Of a stretch of DNA of 64,000 bases, positions 49,688-58,470 are shown piece by piece. Position numbers and translations under genes: made by a program. Each line of letters begins with the position of its first letter. Positions within the stretch are counted from its first letter, which is position 1. The stretch comes from CAG-217 sp963605415 (lineage in GTDB: Bacteria > Bacillota > Clostridia > Oscillospirales > Acutalibacteraceae), in assembly GCA_963605415.1 (NCBI GenBank), contig CAVCUL010000001.1, forward strand, positions 1 through 64,000, in the 5' to 3' direction. The notes beneath the pieces were generated by a model that saw nothing but the letters and a program-made list of their open reading frames with translations, was not told the origin of the DNA and did no database searches.

Positions 49688-50820
49688 TCCAAAAAATCCT
49701 TTAACTTCTTACTTCTGCTGGGGTGGCGCAGTTTGCGCAGGGCCTTAGCCTCAATCTGGCGGATACGCTCACGAGTTACATTAAATTCTTTGCCCACTTC
49801 CTCCAGGGTCTTGGGGTTACCGTCCTCCAGGCCAAAGCGCAGGCTCAACACCTTTTCTTCTCTAGGGGTCAGGGTCTTAAGCACATCGGCCAGTTGCTCC
49901 TTGAGTAGGCTCATAGAGGCGGCATCTGCCGGGGCCAACGCGTCATCGTCCGGAATAAAGTCGCCCAAATGGCTGTCCTCTTCCTCACCGATGGGGGTCT
50001 CCAGGGATACCGGCTCCTGTGCCACACGCAAAATTTCGCGTACCTTATCAACCGGCATTTCCAAATACTCGGAGATCTCGTCGGCTGTAGGCTCACGGCC
50101 GTTCTGGTGCAACAGCTGACTGTTGGCTTTCTTTACTTTATTGATGGTCTCTACCATATGCACGGGAATACGAATGGTGCGTGCCTGATCCGCGATGGCG
50201 CGGGTAATGGCCTGACGGATCCACCAGGTGGCGTAGGTGGAAAACTTAAAGCCTTTGGTGTAGTCGAACTTGTCCACCGCTTTAATTAAGCCAAGGTTAC
50301 CCTCCTGGATCAGATCCAAGAACTGCATACCGCGGCCCACATAGCGCTTGGCAATACTCACCACCAAACGCAGATTGGCCTCTGCCAACCGCTTCTTGGC
50401 CTTTTCGTCATTATCCGCAATGCGGATAGCCAGCTCGATCTCCTCCTCCGGCGTCAGCAGCGGCACCCGGCCGATCTCTTTCAGGTACACCTTGACCGGG
50501 TCGTCCATAGCCGCATTGTCGTTGATAGCCACAGTCTCCGCAGCGTCGGTCTCCTTGGGCAGGTCCACCTCCAGCGGAATACCGTCCAGAGCCTCGGCAG
50601 AGAAATCGTCCACAATGCTGATATTGGCAGCGTCGATCATTTCATTGAGCTTTTCCAGCTCGTCCACATCCAGGTCCAGCTCCACGATCACATTGTCGAT
50701 CTCCTGGGCGGACAGGTGGCCGGACTGCTTGCCCCGCTCCACCAACTTTTTGAATGTTGCGGTTTTCTTTTCTTCGCTCACCTGCTGCTGCGCAGGCAAA
50801 TGCACCTGGTTGTTGCTCAT
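49684..50820 (-). CDS. rpoD: Primary sigma factor RpoD (SigA)
   Basis: A 378-residue housekeeping sigma factor. Region 1.1 is short and acidic, region 2 has DLIQEGNLGLIKAVDKFDYTKGFKFSTYATWWIRQAI, region 3 EDSHLGDFIPDD, and region 4 RFGLEDGNPKTLEEVGKEFNVTRERIRQIEAKALRKLRH. It follows dnaG, the classical macromolecular-synthesis order. GAGGACAAAATT precedes the ATG. Confidence 0.98.
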   Translation of the reverse strand: MSNNQVHLPAQQQVSEEKKTATFKKLVERGKQSGHLSAQEIDNVIVELDLDVDELEKLNEMIDAANISIVDDFSAEALDGIPLEVDLPKETDAAETVAINDNAAMDDPVKVYLKEIGRVPLLTPEEEIELAIRIADNDEKAKKRLAEANLRLVVSIAKRYVGRGMQFLDLIQEGNLGLIKAVDKFDYTKGFKFSTYATWWIRQAITRAIADQARTIRIPVHMVETINKVKKANSQLLHQNGREPTADEISEYLEMPVDKVREILRVAQEPVSLETPIGEEEDSHLGDFIPDDDALAPADAASMSLLKEQLADVLKTLTPREEKVLSLRFGLEDGNPKTLEEVGKEFNVTRERIRQIEAKALRKLRHPSRSKKLKDFLD

Positions 50821-50865
50821 AATTTTGTCCTCATTTCATCGTATTTCTATATGTAAACCCATGGT

Positions 50866-52599
50866 TTATGAATGTTGTCGAAACAGGTCGCGAAAGGCCT
50901 GGTCATCCAGCCCCGCAGCGCTTTCCTGCTTCTTTTGCTGTTCGGCGCGAATGGTTTGTAGGCAGTCGGCGAATTCCTGCTTGGCGTCCGCCGACTCGCC
51001 GCCCCGGGCAATAATACCGGACAGGCGACCCATCTCGTCGTCCGTCAGCTGATCCCGCAGGTCCATCAGTTCCGTGCCGTCGCCGTTCTCCAGCCGCTGC
51101 AAGATCAGCGTAAACACCCGCCGGGCAAAGCCGGGGGTCAGCCACTGGGGATCAAAGTCCTTACATAGACGGCGACAATCCGGGTAACGCAGCAGCAGAC
51201 TGATCAGCCGATCCTCCGCCCGCAGCTGGCGCAGCGGGGCGTCCGTTGCCATCGTCTCCCGGGCGTTTCTCCGCATATCCTCCTGCACAATGCGGTTGAA
51301 TTCCCGCTTTTCCCGGCTGCGGCCTTGGCGGCGCACCAGGTCTTGCAGCTGGACTTTCATATTCTGCCGCTCCACGCCCAATTCCTCGGACAAACGGGAT
51401 AAATACAAATCCTGCTCCACCGGCGGCAAGCTTGCCAAAATTTGCAGCGCACCGCCGATAAAGTCGATCTTGCCCTGGGTGGTGGCCAAATTGTACTGCC
51501 GCCGCAGCGCCAGCAGGCGGAACTCCGTTTCGTTAGACGCGCCCTCCAGCATTCCCTTAAACTTGTCCCGTCCGTAGGTGCGAATGATCTCGTCCGGATC
51601 CTTGCCGCCCACTAAGGCGGGAATGCGTACCTTCACATCTGTTTGATCAAACAGAGTCATGGCCTTGCGCAGGGCCTTTTGCCCCGCCTCGTCTGCGTCA
51701 TAGGTCAGGATCACTTCCTTGGCATAGCGGCTGATCAGTCGCACCTGCTCCGTGGTCAGCGCCGTGCCGCAACCGGCCACCGCATTGGTAAACCCGGCCT
51801 GGTGCATAGCGATCACATCCATATACCCCTCGCACAGGATCAGTGCGTCCTCTTTGCTGTCTTTGGCAAAGTTCAGGGCAAACAACTCATTGGTCTTTTT
51901 GTACACCAGCGTGTCGCCGGTGTTGATATATTTGGGCTTGCTGTCGTCCAGTACCCGGCCGCCAAAGGCGATCACATTGCCCCGCACATCAATAATGGGG
52001 GTCATGACCCGGTTACGGAAGTTATCATAATACCCTTTTTGCCCTTTGCGTGCCAGCCCGGCGTCTACCAGCTCTGCCGGTTGGTAGCCCTTGGCACGCA
52101 TGTGCTTTAGCAATGCGTCCCACCGATTGGGGGCAAAGCCCAGGCCAAAGTGGTTGATGGTGGCGGCGCTCAGCGCCCGGCCGATATAATAATCATAGCC
52201 CACCTTGCCCTCCGGGGACAGCAGCACGCTGTGGTAAAAGCGGGCGGCCTCCCGGTTCATCTCCAGAATCCGGCGACGCCGTTTAGACAGGGAGTCGTCA
52301 AAGCCGTCCTGGGGCATTTGCAGCCCGGCCCGTTGGGCCAGGGACTTGACCGCGTCCAAATAATCTAAATTCTCGATCTTTTTTAGAAATGTGATGGCGT
52401 CCCCACCGGCGCCGCAGCCAAAGCAGTAAAAGGACTGGGTGGCCGGGTACACGGTAAAAGACGGCGTTTTCTCATTGTGAAAGGGGCACAGACCCACCAA
52501 TGTGGCGCCCCGCCGCTTTAAGGTCACATAGGTAGAGATCACATCTTCTATATCCGTTTTCATTTTTAATTCCTGCAAAAAACTATCGCTCAGGGGCAC
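50866..52599 (-). CDS. dnaG: DNA primase
   Basis: A 577-residue primase. The CHC2 zinc domain carries CPFHNEKTPSF and FYCFGCGAGGD near residues 38-65. The catalytic TOPRIM core has LCEGYMDVIAMHQAGF near residue 258 and ILTYDADEAGQKA. The C-terminal helicase-binding part is present and ends DLFRQHS. The start is GTG, with GAGGTG 7 bases upstream. Confidence 0.97.
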   Translation of the reverse strand: MPLSDSFLQELKMKTDIEDVISTYVTLKRRGATLVGLCPFHNEKTPSFTVYPATQSFYCFGCGAGGDAITFLKKIENLDYLDAVKSLAQRAGLQMPQDGFDDSLSKRRRRILEMNREAARFYHSVLLSPEGKVGYDYYIGRALSAATINHFGLGFAPNRWDALLKHMRAKGYQPAELVDAGLARKGQKGYYDNFRNRVMTPIIDVRGNVIAFGGRVLDDSKPKYINTGDTLVYKKTNELFALNFAKDSKEDALILCEGYMDVIAMHQAGFTNAVAGCGTALTTEQVRLISRYAKEVILTYDADEAGQKALRKAMTLFDQTDVKVRIPALVGGKDPDEIIRTYGRDKFKGMLEGASNETEFRLLALRRQYNLATTQGKIDFIGGALQILASLPPVEQDLYLSRLSEELGVERQNMKVQLQDLVRRQGRSREKREFNRIVQEDMRRNARETMATDAPLRQLRAEDRLISLLLRYPDCRRLCKDFDPQWLTPGFARRVFTLILQRLENGDGTELMDLRDQLTDDEMGRLSGIIARGGESADAKQEFADCLQTIRAEQQKKQESAAGLDDQAFRDLFRQHS

Positions 52600-52637
52600 G
52601 ATCTCTCACCTCTTTCTGTCTATACTATAAAATACCC

Positions 52638-53639
52638 TTACTCATGCCAAAACATAGGCACGAACAGGTGGTTAAACACTTTCAGCGCATAGGTATCGCT
52701 CATACCGGCTATGTAGTCACACACGGCGCGCTCGTCACCATCCTCACCGGCAATGCGCACATATTCCTCCGGCATTTCCTCCACATGGTCAATGTAGTAG
52801 CCGTAAATTTTCGTCAGCATATCCACTGCCTTGCGCTCCTCGCCCTTGCACACCGGGTTGGTGTACACGGCGGTGAACATAAAGTCGTGCAGGTCGCAAA
52901 ACAGCTCGTAAGTGTCCGGGCTCATACGGATCTTGTCCGTGCTGTTCTCGATCACATCCAGAACCATGTGGTTGATCCGCTGGGATTTGGTCATACCCAA
53001 TGCCATACGCAGCTCCAGAGGAATATCCTCCTCCGCCATTACACCGGCACGGCAGGCGTCGTCAATATCATGGTTGATATAGGCAATTTTATCCGCAATG
53101 CGAATAATCTGCCCCTCCAAAGTGTAGGCCTCCTCCCCTTTGGTGTGGCAGAGGATGCCGTTTTTCACTTCATCAGTCAGGTTCAGCCCGGCGCCGTTTT
53201 TCTCGATTTTCTCTACCGTGCGCACGCTCTGGGCATAGTGGGTAAACCCGCAGGAGCACAGGCTGTTCAGCGCCCGCTCCCCGGCGTGGCCAAAGGGGGT
53301 GTGCCCCAGATCGTGCCCCAGGGCAATGGCCTCGGTGAGATCCTCGTTAAGCTGCAACGCCCGGGCAATGGTGCGGGCGATCTGCGCCACCTCCAAGGTG
53401 TGGGTCAGGCGGGTGCGGTAATGGTCGCCGCTGGGTGCCAGAAACACCTGGGTCTTGTGCTTGAGTCGCCGAAAGGAACGGCAGTGAATGATCCGGTCCC
53501 GATCTCGTTGAAAACAGGTACGAATTTCGCACGCCGGCTCCGGGCGCAAACGACCGCGGCTCTCTGCCGCCAAACAGGCTTTTGGCGACAACATGCGTCT
53601 TTCATTTTCTTCCGATCGCAAGCGAATTGCACTGTTCAT
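52638..53639 (-). CDS. dgt: dGTPase-like HD-domain triphosphohydrolase
   Basis: A 333-residue enzyme of the deoxyguanosinetriphosphate triphosphohydrolase family. The HD-domain metal ligands are in RLTHTLEVAQIARTIA and GHDLGHTPFGHAGE, with the distal Asp in DIDDA. It starts MNSAIRLRSEENE after AGGAGTGG. Placement before dnaG-rpoD is common in Firmicutes. Confidence 0.92.
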   Translation of the reverse strand: MNSAIRLRSEENERRMLSPKACLAAESRGRLRPEPACEIRTCFQRDRDRIIHCRSFRRLKHKTQVFLAPSGDHYRTRLTHTLEVAQIARTIARALQLNEDLTEAIALGHDLGHTPFGHAGERALNSLCSCGFTHYAQSVRTVEKIEKNGAGLNLTDEVKNGILCHTKGEEAYTLEGQIIRIADKIAYINHDIDDACRAGVMAEEDIPLELRMALGMTKSQRINHMVLDVIENSTDKIRMSPDTYELFCDLHDFMFTAVYTNPVCKGEERKAVDMLTKIYGYYIDHVEEMPEEYVRIAGEDGDERAVCDYIAGMSDTYALKVFNHLFVPMFWHE

Positions 53640-53720
53640 AACGCCACTCCTATCCAATAGTCTATATTTTATACGCAAAAAGAAAAAAAATCCCTTTATT
53701 TTATAAATTTAATTTGTTTC

Positions 53721-53749
53721 TTGACGAAAGCTAAGAAAAAAGGTATGCT
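53721..53749 (+). promoter_or_regulatory. Promoter of the metallophosphoesterase gene
   Basis: TTGACG (53721-53726), 17-base spacer and TATGCT (53744-53749), 22 bases before the ATG start. Confidence 0.6.
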
Positions 53750-53771
53750 GTTGATGAAATGAGTGATAAAA

Positions 53772-54617
53772 ATGTACTGGATCATCCCTGTAATTCTTGC
53801 CGTGGCAGCGCTGTTCCTGGCTTTTGCCTACAACCAGAACAACTGCCCGGACATAACCGCATACGATCTGCCGGCCCCCGGCGCGCCCGCCTGCACGGTA
53901 GTGCACCTGTCGGACCTACACTCCAAACCATCCTCCCGTATTCTAAACGAAACAGCCGCCCAAAAGCCGGACATGATCTGCATTACCGGCGATTATATCA
54001 ACGACAAAAATCGAAATCGGCAAAAAATGCTGGACTACGGACGGCAGCTGGTGCAGCTGGCGCCGGTGCTGTACATTCCCGGCAATCACGAGCGGCGGCT
54101 GGCGGATTTTGATACGCTGATGAGCGAACTGTCCGCCATCGGCTTTCATGTGCTGACGGATAAGATCGAAACGGTCAAGGGCATTACCTTCCTGGGGCTG
54201 GACGAAAACCAGGCCAGCTTTGAGGCCTATCGCCAGCGCAAGGCCGGTACTTTCCGCTACCGGGACTCCTCTGCCCTATTCACCGAACTTGCAAAGCACC
54301 CGGGCTATAAGATCGTGCTGTGCCACTATCCGGAGAACTTTGCCGCTGTGGCGGAGAACAATTACAGCCAATATGACTTTGACCTGCAACTGTCCGGCCA
54401 CGCCCACGGCGGGCAATGGATCCTCCCGGGGATCGGGCCGGTGTTCTCCCCCGGTCAGGGTCTGCGCCCCCGGTACGCCCGGGGCAGCTTTGGAGAGCGG
54501 CCGCGACTGATCGTCTCCCGCGGGATCGGCAACGCCGAGTTCCCCCTGCGGCTCTTTAACCACCCGGAGATCATCGTGCTGCGCTTAAATCCAAAGCAAC
54601 CGAAAAAACAGCCCTAA
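53772..54617 (+). CDS. Membrane-anchored metallophosphoesterase
   Basis: A protein of about 281 residues with an N-terminal membrane anchor (WIIPVILAVAALFLAFAY) and a calcineurin-like phosphoesterase domain. Metal motifs are VVHLSDLHSK near residue 45, ITGDYIND, PGNHE and HAHGGQW. Similar proteins (YkuE-type) hydrolyse lipid A-like or UDP-sugar lipids outside the cell. An in-frame GTG at 53763 is an alternative start; neither has a strong ribosome-binding site. Confidence 0.88.
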   Translation: MYWIIPVILAVAALFLAFAYNQNNCPDITAYDLPAPGAPACTVVHLSDLHSKPSSRILNETAAQKPDMICITGDYINDKNRNRQKMLDYGRQLVQLAPVLYIPGNHERRLADFDTLMSELSAIGFHVLTDKIETVKGITFLGLDENQASFEAYRQRKAGTFRYRDSSALFTELAKHPGYKIVLCHYPENFAAVAENNYSQYDFDLQLSGHAHGGQWILPGIGPVFSPGQGLRPRYARGSFGERPRLIVSRGIGNAEFPLRLFNHPEIIVLRLNPKQPKKQP

Positions 54618-54626
54618 AATCAACGC

Positions 54627-54656
54627 AAAGGTCACCGCATATACGGTGACCTTTTT
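54627..54656. terminator. Bidirectional terminator between the metallophosphoesterase and ispE genes
   Basis: AAAGGTCACCG pairs with CGGTGACCTTT around a short loop, with T residues after on the plus strand and A residues before, so it can stop both convergent transcripts. Confidence 0.85.
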
Positions 54657-54665
54657 ATCATTCTA

Positions 54666-55559
54666 TCAAGCCTCTATGACTTCTATAATCTTACAACCCT
54701 GCCGCACCGGCTTGGTGACGGCGATATCCTTGGCAAAGAGCGCCAGAGCCGTTGCCGCCGCATTGGCCCGGGCTTTGTCTGTAAAAATACCAAAGAGCGT
54801 TGGCCCGCTGCCGCTCATGCAAACGCCTACTGCACCGGCAGCACGGAGCACCTCTTTCATCTCAATACGGCCGGGCACCTCCACAAACTGCTCAAACACA
54901 TTCTCCAGCTTGCCGCAAATGGCAGGCAGGTCCCGGTTCTGTACCGCCGTGAGCATACCCAGCTGATCCGCATTATGGGTCTTGCCGTTGGTGTCAAACA
55001 GACCGTAGGCCTTGCCGGTATTCACACCAAAGTCCGGCTTCGCCAGCACAATATGGCAAGAGGGCATTGCCTTTAAGGGACTGAGCACCTCGCCGATTCC
55101 CTGGGCCAGGCAAGTGCCGCCCACAATGCAGAAGGGCACATCCGCCCCGATCTGCACGCCCATAGCGCACAGCTGCTCCGTGGACAGGCTCGTCCCCATC
55201 AGCCGGTCAAGGGCTACCAACACCGCCGCACCGTCCGCACTGCCGCCGGCCAGGCCAGCTGCGTGGGGAATGTGCTTTTCCAGGTGAATGTGCAGCCCCG
55301 GGCGGCGCAGCCCGGTGGTCTTAAAAAACAGGGCGGCCGCTTTCCAGGCAATGTTTTTATCGTCCAGGGGAATATCGTCAATGCTGGCAGTCAGCCTCAG
55401 CTTTCGCCCAGGCTCCCGCTCCACGGTCACCCGATCGGCCACCCCCACGCTCTGCATAATCATAAACAAATCGTGGTAGCCGTCGGTGCGGCGGCGGATA
55501 ATATCCAGCATTAAGTTGATCTTGGCATACGCCAGCACTTCTACGCGTTTAACGGTCAT
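54666..55559 (-). CDS. ispE: 4-diphosphocytidyl-2-C-methyl-D-erythritol kinase
   Basis: A 297-residue GHMP kinase of the MEP isoprenoid pathway. Motifs are AYAKINLMLDIIRRRTDGYH at the N-terminus, AGLAGGSADGAAVL near residue 90 (ATP loop), and SGSGPTLFGIF near the C-terminus. It overlaps the aminotransferase gene by 11 bases. Other MEP genes are not in this window. Confidence 0.95.
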   Translation of the reverse strand: MTVKRVEVLAYAKINLMLDIIRRRTDGYHDLFMIMQSVGVADRVTVEREPGRKLRLTASIDDIPLDDKNIAWKAAALFFKTTGLRRPGLHIHLEKHIPHAAGLAGGSADGAAVLVALDRLMGTSLSTEQLCAMGVQIGADVPFCIVGGTCLAQGIGEVLSPLKAMPSCHIVLAKPDFGVNTGKAYGLFDTNGKTHNADQLGMLTAVQNRDLPAICGKLENVFEQFVEVPGRIEMKEVLRAAGAVGVCMSGSGPTLFGIFTDKARANAAATALALFAKDIAVTKPVRQGCKIIEVIEA

Positions 55560-56736
55560 GCTCATCCTCTAATTCTTTCACAAATTCACCGATACGGGTG
55601 ACAGCCTCTTTAATGTTCTCAATGGAATAGCAGTAAGACACGCGGATAAAGCCCTCGCCGCAGTTGCCAAAGGCGTTGCCGGGTACCACAGCCACCCGCT
55701 TGGAATAGATCAGCCGCTCGCAGAATTTCTCGGAGCTAAGCCCGGTAGATTTGATACAGGGAAACAGATAAAACGCCCCCTCCGGCTCAAAGCAGGGCAG
55801 CCCGATCTCACGAAAGGCGTGCACGGTAAAGCGGCGGCGCATATCATAATCCCGGCGCATTTTATCAATATCTCCGTCCCCGTGGCGCAGGGCCTCAATG
55901 GCAGCCGTTTGGCTGGTGGTGGGGGCGGACATAATGGCAAACTGGTGCAGCTTGGTCATCTGCTGAATAATGGGCGCAGGCCCCAGCGCGTAACCCAGGC
56001 GCCAGCCGGTCATGGAGTAAGTCTTGGAAAAACCGTTGATGACCACCGTGCGCTCCTGCATACCTGGCATGGCCGCAATGGAGGTGTGGTCCACGCCGCC
56101 GTAGGTCAACTCACTGTAGATCTCATCGGACAGCACATAGATATTGTGCTTTTGCAACACCCGGCAAATCGGCTCCAAGTCCTCCCGGCGCATTACCGCA
56201 CCGGTAGGGTTATTGGGGTATGGGAATATCAGCAGCTTGGTCTTGGGGGTAATGGCAGCTTCCAGCGCGGCATCCGTCAGACGGAAGTTATCTTCTTCCC
56301 TGGTCACCAGCGGCACAGCCACGCCGCCGCTGACCTCTACCAGCGGTTTGTAGCACACAAAGGACGGCTCCACCACCAGCACCTCATCACCGGGGCACAC
56401 CAGTGTGCGGATCGCCATATCAATACCCTCAGAACCGCCCACAGTCACCAACACCTGATTTTCCGCCCGGTACTGCAAGTGATACCGGCGGGCATAGTAG
56501 GCGCAGATCTCCTGACGCAGAGTCAACAGACCGGCGTTGGCAGTATAACGGGTGGCACCCCGGTCCAAAGAGTCGATTCCTTCTCGGCGAATGTGCCAGG
56601 GGGTCAAAAAGTCCGGCTCACCCACGCCCAGGGAAATTACATTTTCCATCTCCTCCGCAATGGAAAAGAACTTGCGAATACCGCTGGGCTTTACATTGAA
56701 AAGAGCCGGGTTCATATCATTTTCGTACTGGATCAC
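55549..56736 (-). CDS. Class I/II aminotransferase
   Basis: A 395-residue PLP-dependent aminotransferase. It has SLGVGEPDFLTPWHIR near residue 35, the PLP lysine in NGFSKTYSMTGWRLGYA near residue 234, and a C-terminal VAVVPGNAFG. The substrate could be an aromatic or branched amino acid; the family (PatA/AraT) does not decide it. The start is GTG, with GGGGGA upstream, and overlaps the Lrp gene stop. Pairing with an Lrp regulator suggests control by an amino acid. Confidence 0.9.
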   Translation of the reverse strand: MIQYENDMNPALFNVKPSGIRKFFSIAEEMENVISLGVGEPDFLTPWHIRREGIDSLDRGATRYTANAGLLTLRQEICAYYARRYHLQYRAENQVLVTVGGSEGIDMAIRTLVCPGDEVLVVEPSFVCYKPLVEVSGGVAVPLVTREEDNFRLTDAALEAAITPKTKLLIFPYPNNPTGAVMRREDLEPICRVLQKHNIYVLSDEIYSELTYGGVDHTSIAAMPGMQERTVVINGFSKTYSMTGWRLGYALGPAPIIQQMTKLHQFAIMSAPTTSQTAAIEALRHGDGDIDKMRRDYDMRRRFTVHAFREIGLPCFEPEGAFYLFPCIKSTGLSSEKFCERLIYSKRVAVVPGNAFGNCGEGFIRVSYCYSIENIKEAVTRIGEFVKELEDEHDR

Positions 56737-57215
56737 AGAGAAATATTCCCCCGATCGTCCGTATTCTTCTGCGCAAAGAGCATACCCTGCTCCTTATACT
56801 TCTTTAAAATAAAGTGGGTGGCGGTAGACACCACATCCTCCATAGGCGACAGGCGGCTGGCTACAAACATAGACACCTCCTGAAAGGACTTGTCCGTCAC
56901 CAGGCAGCACAGATCATACGCGCCACTCATCAGAAAAATACTCTCCACTTCTTCCAGCGCCGCAATGCGCCGGGCAATATCGTCAAATCCGTGACCGAAC
57001 TTGGGCTGCACTTTGATTTCGATCAGCGCAGTCACCGTTTCATCTCCGGCTTTTTCCTTATCCAAAATGGCGCAATAGCCTTTGATCACGCCGTCAGCCT
57101 CGTACCGGCGCACCTGCTGCGCCACCTGGGCCTCGTCCCGGCCCAGCGCCGCCGCCAGCTCTGCATTGGTCAGGCGGGGGTTCTCTTTGATCAGACTTAA
57201 CAGTTCATCCATCAT
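56733..57215 (-). CDS. Lrp/AsnC-family regulator
   Basis: A 160-residue feast/famine regulator. The winged helix covers NPRLTNAELAAALGRDEAQVAQQVRRYEADG and the RAM ligand-binding domain starts near ETVTALIEIKVQP. ATG at 57215 has AAGGAGAG upstream. It shares a GTGA overlap with the aminotransferase gene, so it probably controls that gene according to amino acid level. Confidence 0.9.
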   Translation of the reverse strand: MMDELLSLIKENPRLTNAELAAALGRDEAQVAQQVRRYEADGVIKGYCAILDKEKAGDETVTALIEIKVQPKFGHGFDDIARRIAALEEVESIFLMSGAYDLCCLVTDKSFQEVSMFVASRLSPMEDVVSTATHFILKKYKEQGMLFAQKNTDDRGNISL

Positions 57216-57234
57216 ATCGTTCTCTCTCCTTGTG

Positions 57235-58044
57235 TTACTCAATGGGCACCAGCATCGGCTCCCGGCGGTTGAAGATGGTCACATAGTCAAACCCGCACTT
57301 CTTAGCCAGCGCCATACCCTTGTCTACATTGCCGCACAGCTTTTCCGGCACATGAGCGTCAGACCCGATGGTAATATACTGCCCGCCCATATCGTAAAAA
57401 CGCTGTATGTACGCTTCACCGGGCAGAGTGTCGCCCAAAGGCATGGCAATACCGCTGGTATTGATCTCCAGGGCTTTATGGTTCTTGATGAGTGTTTCAA
57501 AGATCTCGCCGATCACATCGTCAAATCGAGCCATATCCACAGGCACCTTCTGCTCCCCCACCATATACCGCAGCGGGTAGGTCAGATGAGCCAGGGAGTC
57601 AAAGCCGTCCCACTTCGCCAATTCCAGCTCCTTTTGAAAATACCGGGTCAGCAGATCATATACATCTTTGTCCTTATAATCCATAAAGAAGAAGTCTTCC
57701 ATCTCCGGCAAATTGTGGATCGAGCCCAGCACAAAGTCATAACTGAACTTATCCAGAATATGATTTGCCAGCGGGATATTATAAATGGCCTGACCCAGTT
57801 CAATCCCCTGGAGCACCAGCAGTTGGCCCTCAAAGTACCGCTTGCACTCAAAGGTCTCCACATACTGATTGGTGCACAGGGCACGGAAGTCCTCGGTCTT
57901 TGAGTCGATCTCGCAGTGATCGGTAATGGCAATGCAGGACGCACCCTTGGCCACGGCCGTCTCACACAGCAGCATACAAGACTGCTTGCCGTCAAAGGAA
58001 TGATCCGAATGGGTGTGCAGATCAATCAAGTTATCGTAGTGCAC
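57235..58044 (-). CDS. PHP-domain phosphatase, histidinol-phosphatase-like
   Basis: A 269-residue PHP-domain protein. Metal motifs are DLHTHSDHSFDG at the N-terminus, ITDHCEID, the conserved Glu in LQGIELGQ, LGSIHN and IGSDAH. It resembles HisK-type histidinol-phosphatase, but no other his genes are nearby, so another phosphoester is possible. The start is GTG, with GGAGATG upstream. Confidence 0.85.
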   Translation of the reverse strand: MHYDNLIDLHTHSDHSFDGKQSCMLLCETAVAKGASCIAITDHCEIDSKTEDFRALCTNQYVETFECKRYFEGQLLVLQGIELGQAIYNIPLANHILDKFSYDFVLGSIHNLPEMEDFFFMDYKDKDVYDLLTRYFQKELELAKWDGFDSLAHLTYPLRYMVGEQKVPVDMARFDDVIGEIFETLIKNHKALEINTSGIAMPLGDTLPGEAYIQRFYDMGGQYITIGSDAHVPEKLCGNVDKGMALAKKCGFDYVTIFNRREPMLVPIE

Positions 58045-58121
58045 AATTTCATCTCCAATCCGCTTGTTGCACAGTATTTTACCACAATCGGCGGAAGTTG
58101 AAAATATATTTTGCGCTTTTA

Positions 58122-58150
58122 TTGAAAAAATTTTACATCTTTGCTATAAT
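58122..58150 (+). promoter_or_regulatory. Promoter of the ACT-DUF711 pair
   Basis: TTGAAA (58122-58127), 17-base spacer and perfect TATAAT (58145-58150), 36 bases before the ACT gene start. Confidence 0.82.
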
Positions 58151-58186
58151 CATTAGCAAATAAAAGACATAACGGAGGTCTTGATA

Positions 58187-58456
58187 ATGAGAGCAGTCAT
58201 TACAGTTGTAGGTAAAGATACCGTGGGCATTCTGGCCAAGGTGTCTGCCATCTGCGCCGAGCACCAGGTAAATATCATTGAGGTAACCCAGTCTATCCTG
58301 CAGGATATGTTCTGCATGATTATGATGGCAGACCTGACCCGGTGCAACACTTCCCTCTCCGCCCTCTCCGGCGAGTTGGAAGACTTTGGCAAAGAAAGCA
58401 ATCTTTCTATCCATGTGATGCACGAGGATATTTTTAACTCCATGCACAAGATTTAA
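58187..58456 (+). CDS. ACT-domain protein
   Basis: An 89-residue stand-alone ACT domain, starting MRAVITVVGKDTVGILAKVS and containing EVTQSILQDMFCMIMMADL. ACT domains bind amino acids or small metabolites, so this is a likely ligand sensor. GGAGG precedes the ATG. It lies 14 bases before a DUF711 gene, and this pair is widely conserved, indicating a shared role that is still unknown. Confidence 0.92.
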   Translation: MRAVITVVGKDTVGILAKVSAICAEHQVNIIEVTQSILQDMFCMIMMADLTRCNTSLSALSGELEDFGKESNLSIHVMHEDIFNSMHKI

Positions 58457-58470
58457 CGGGAGGCACTCCA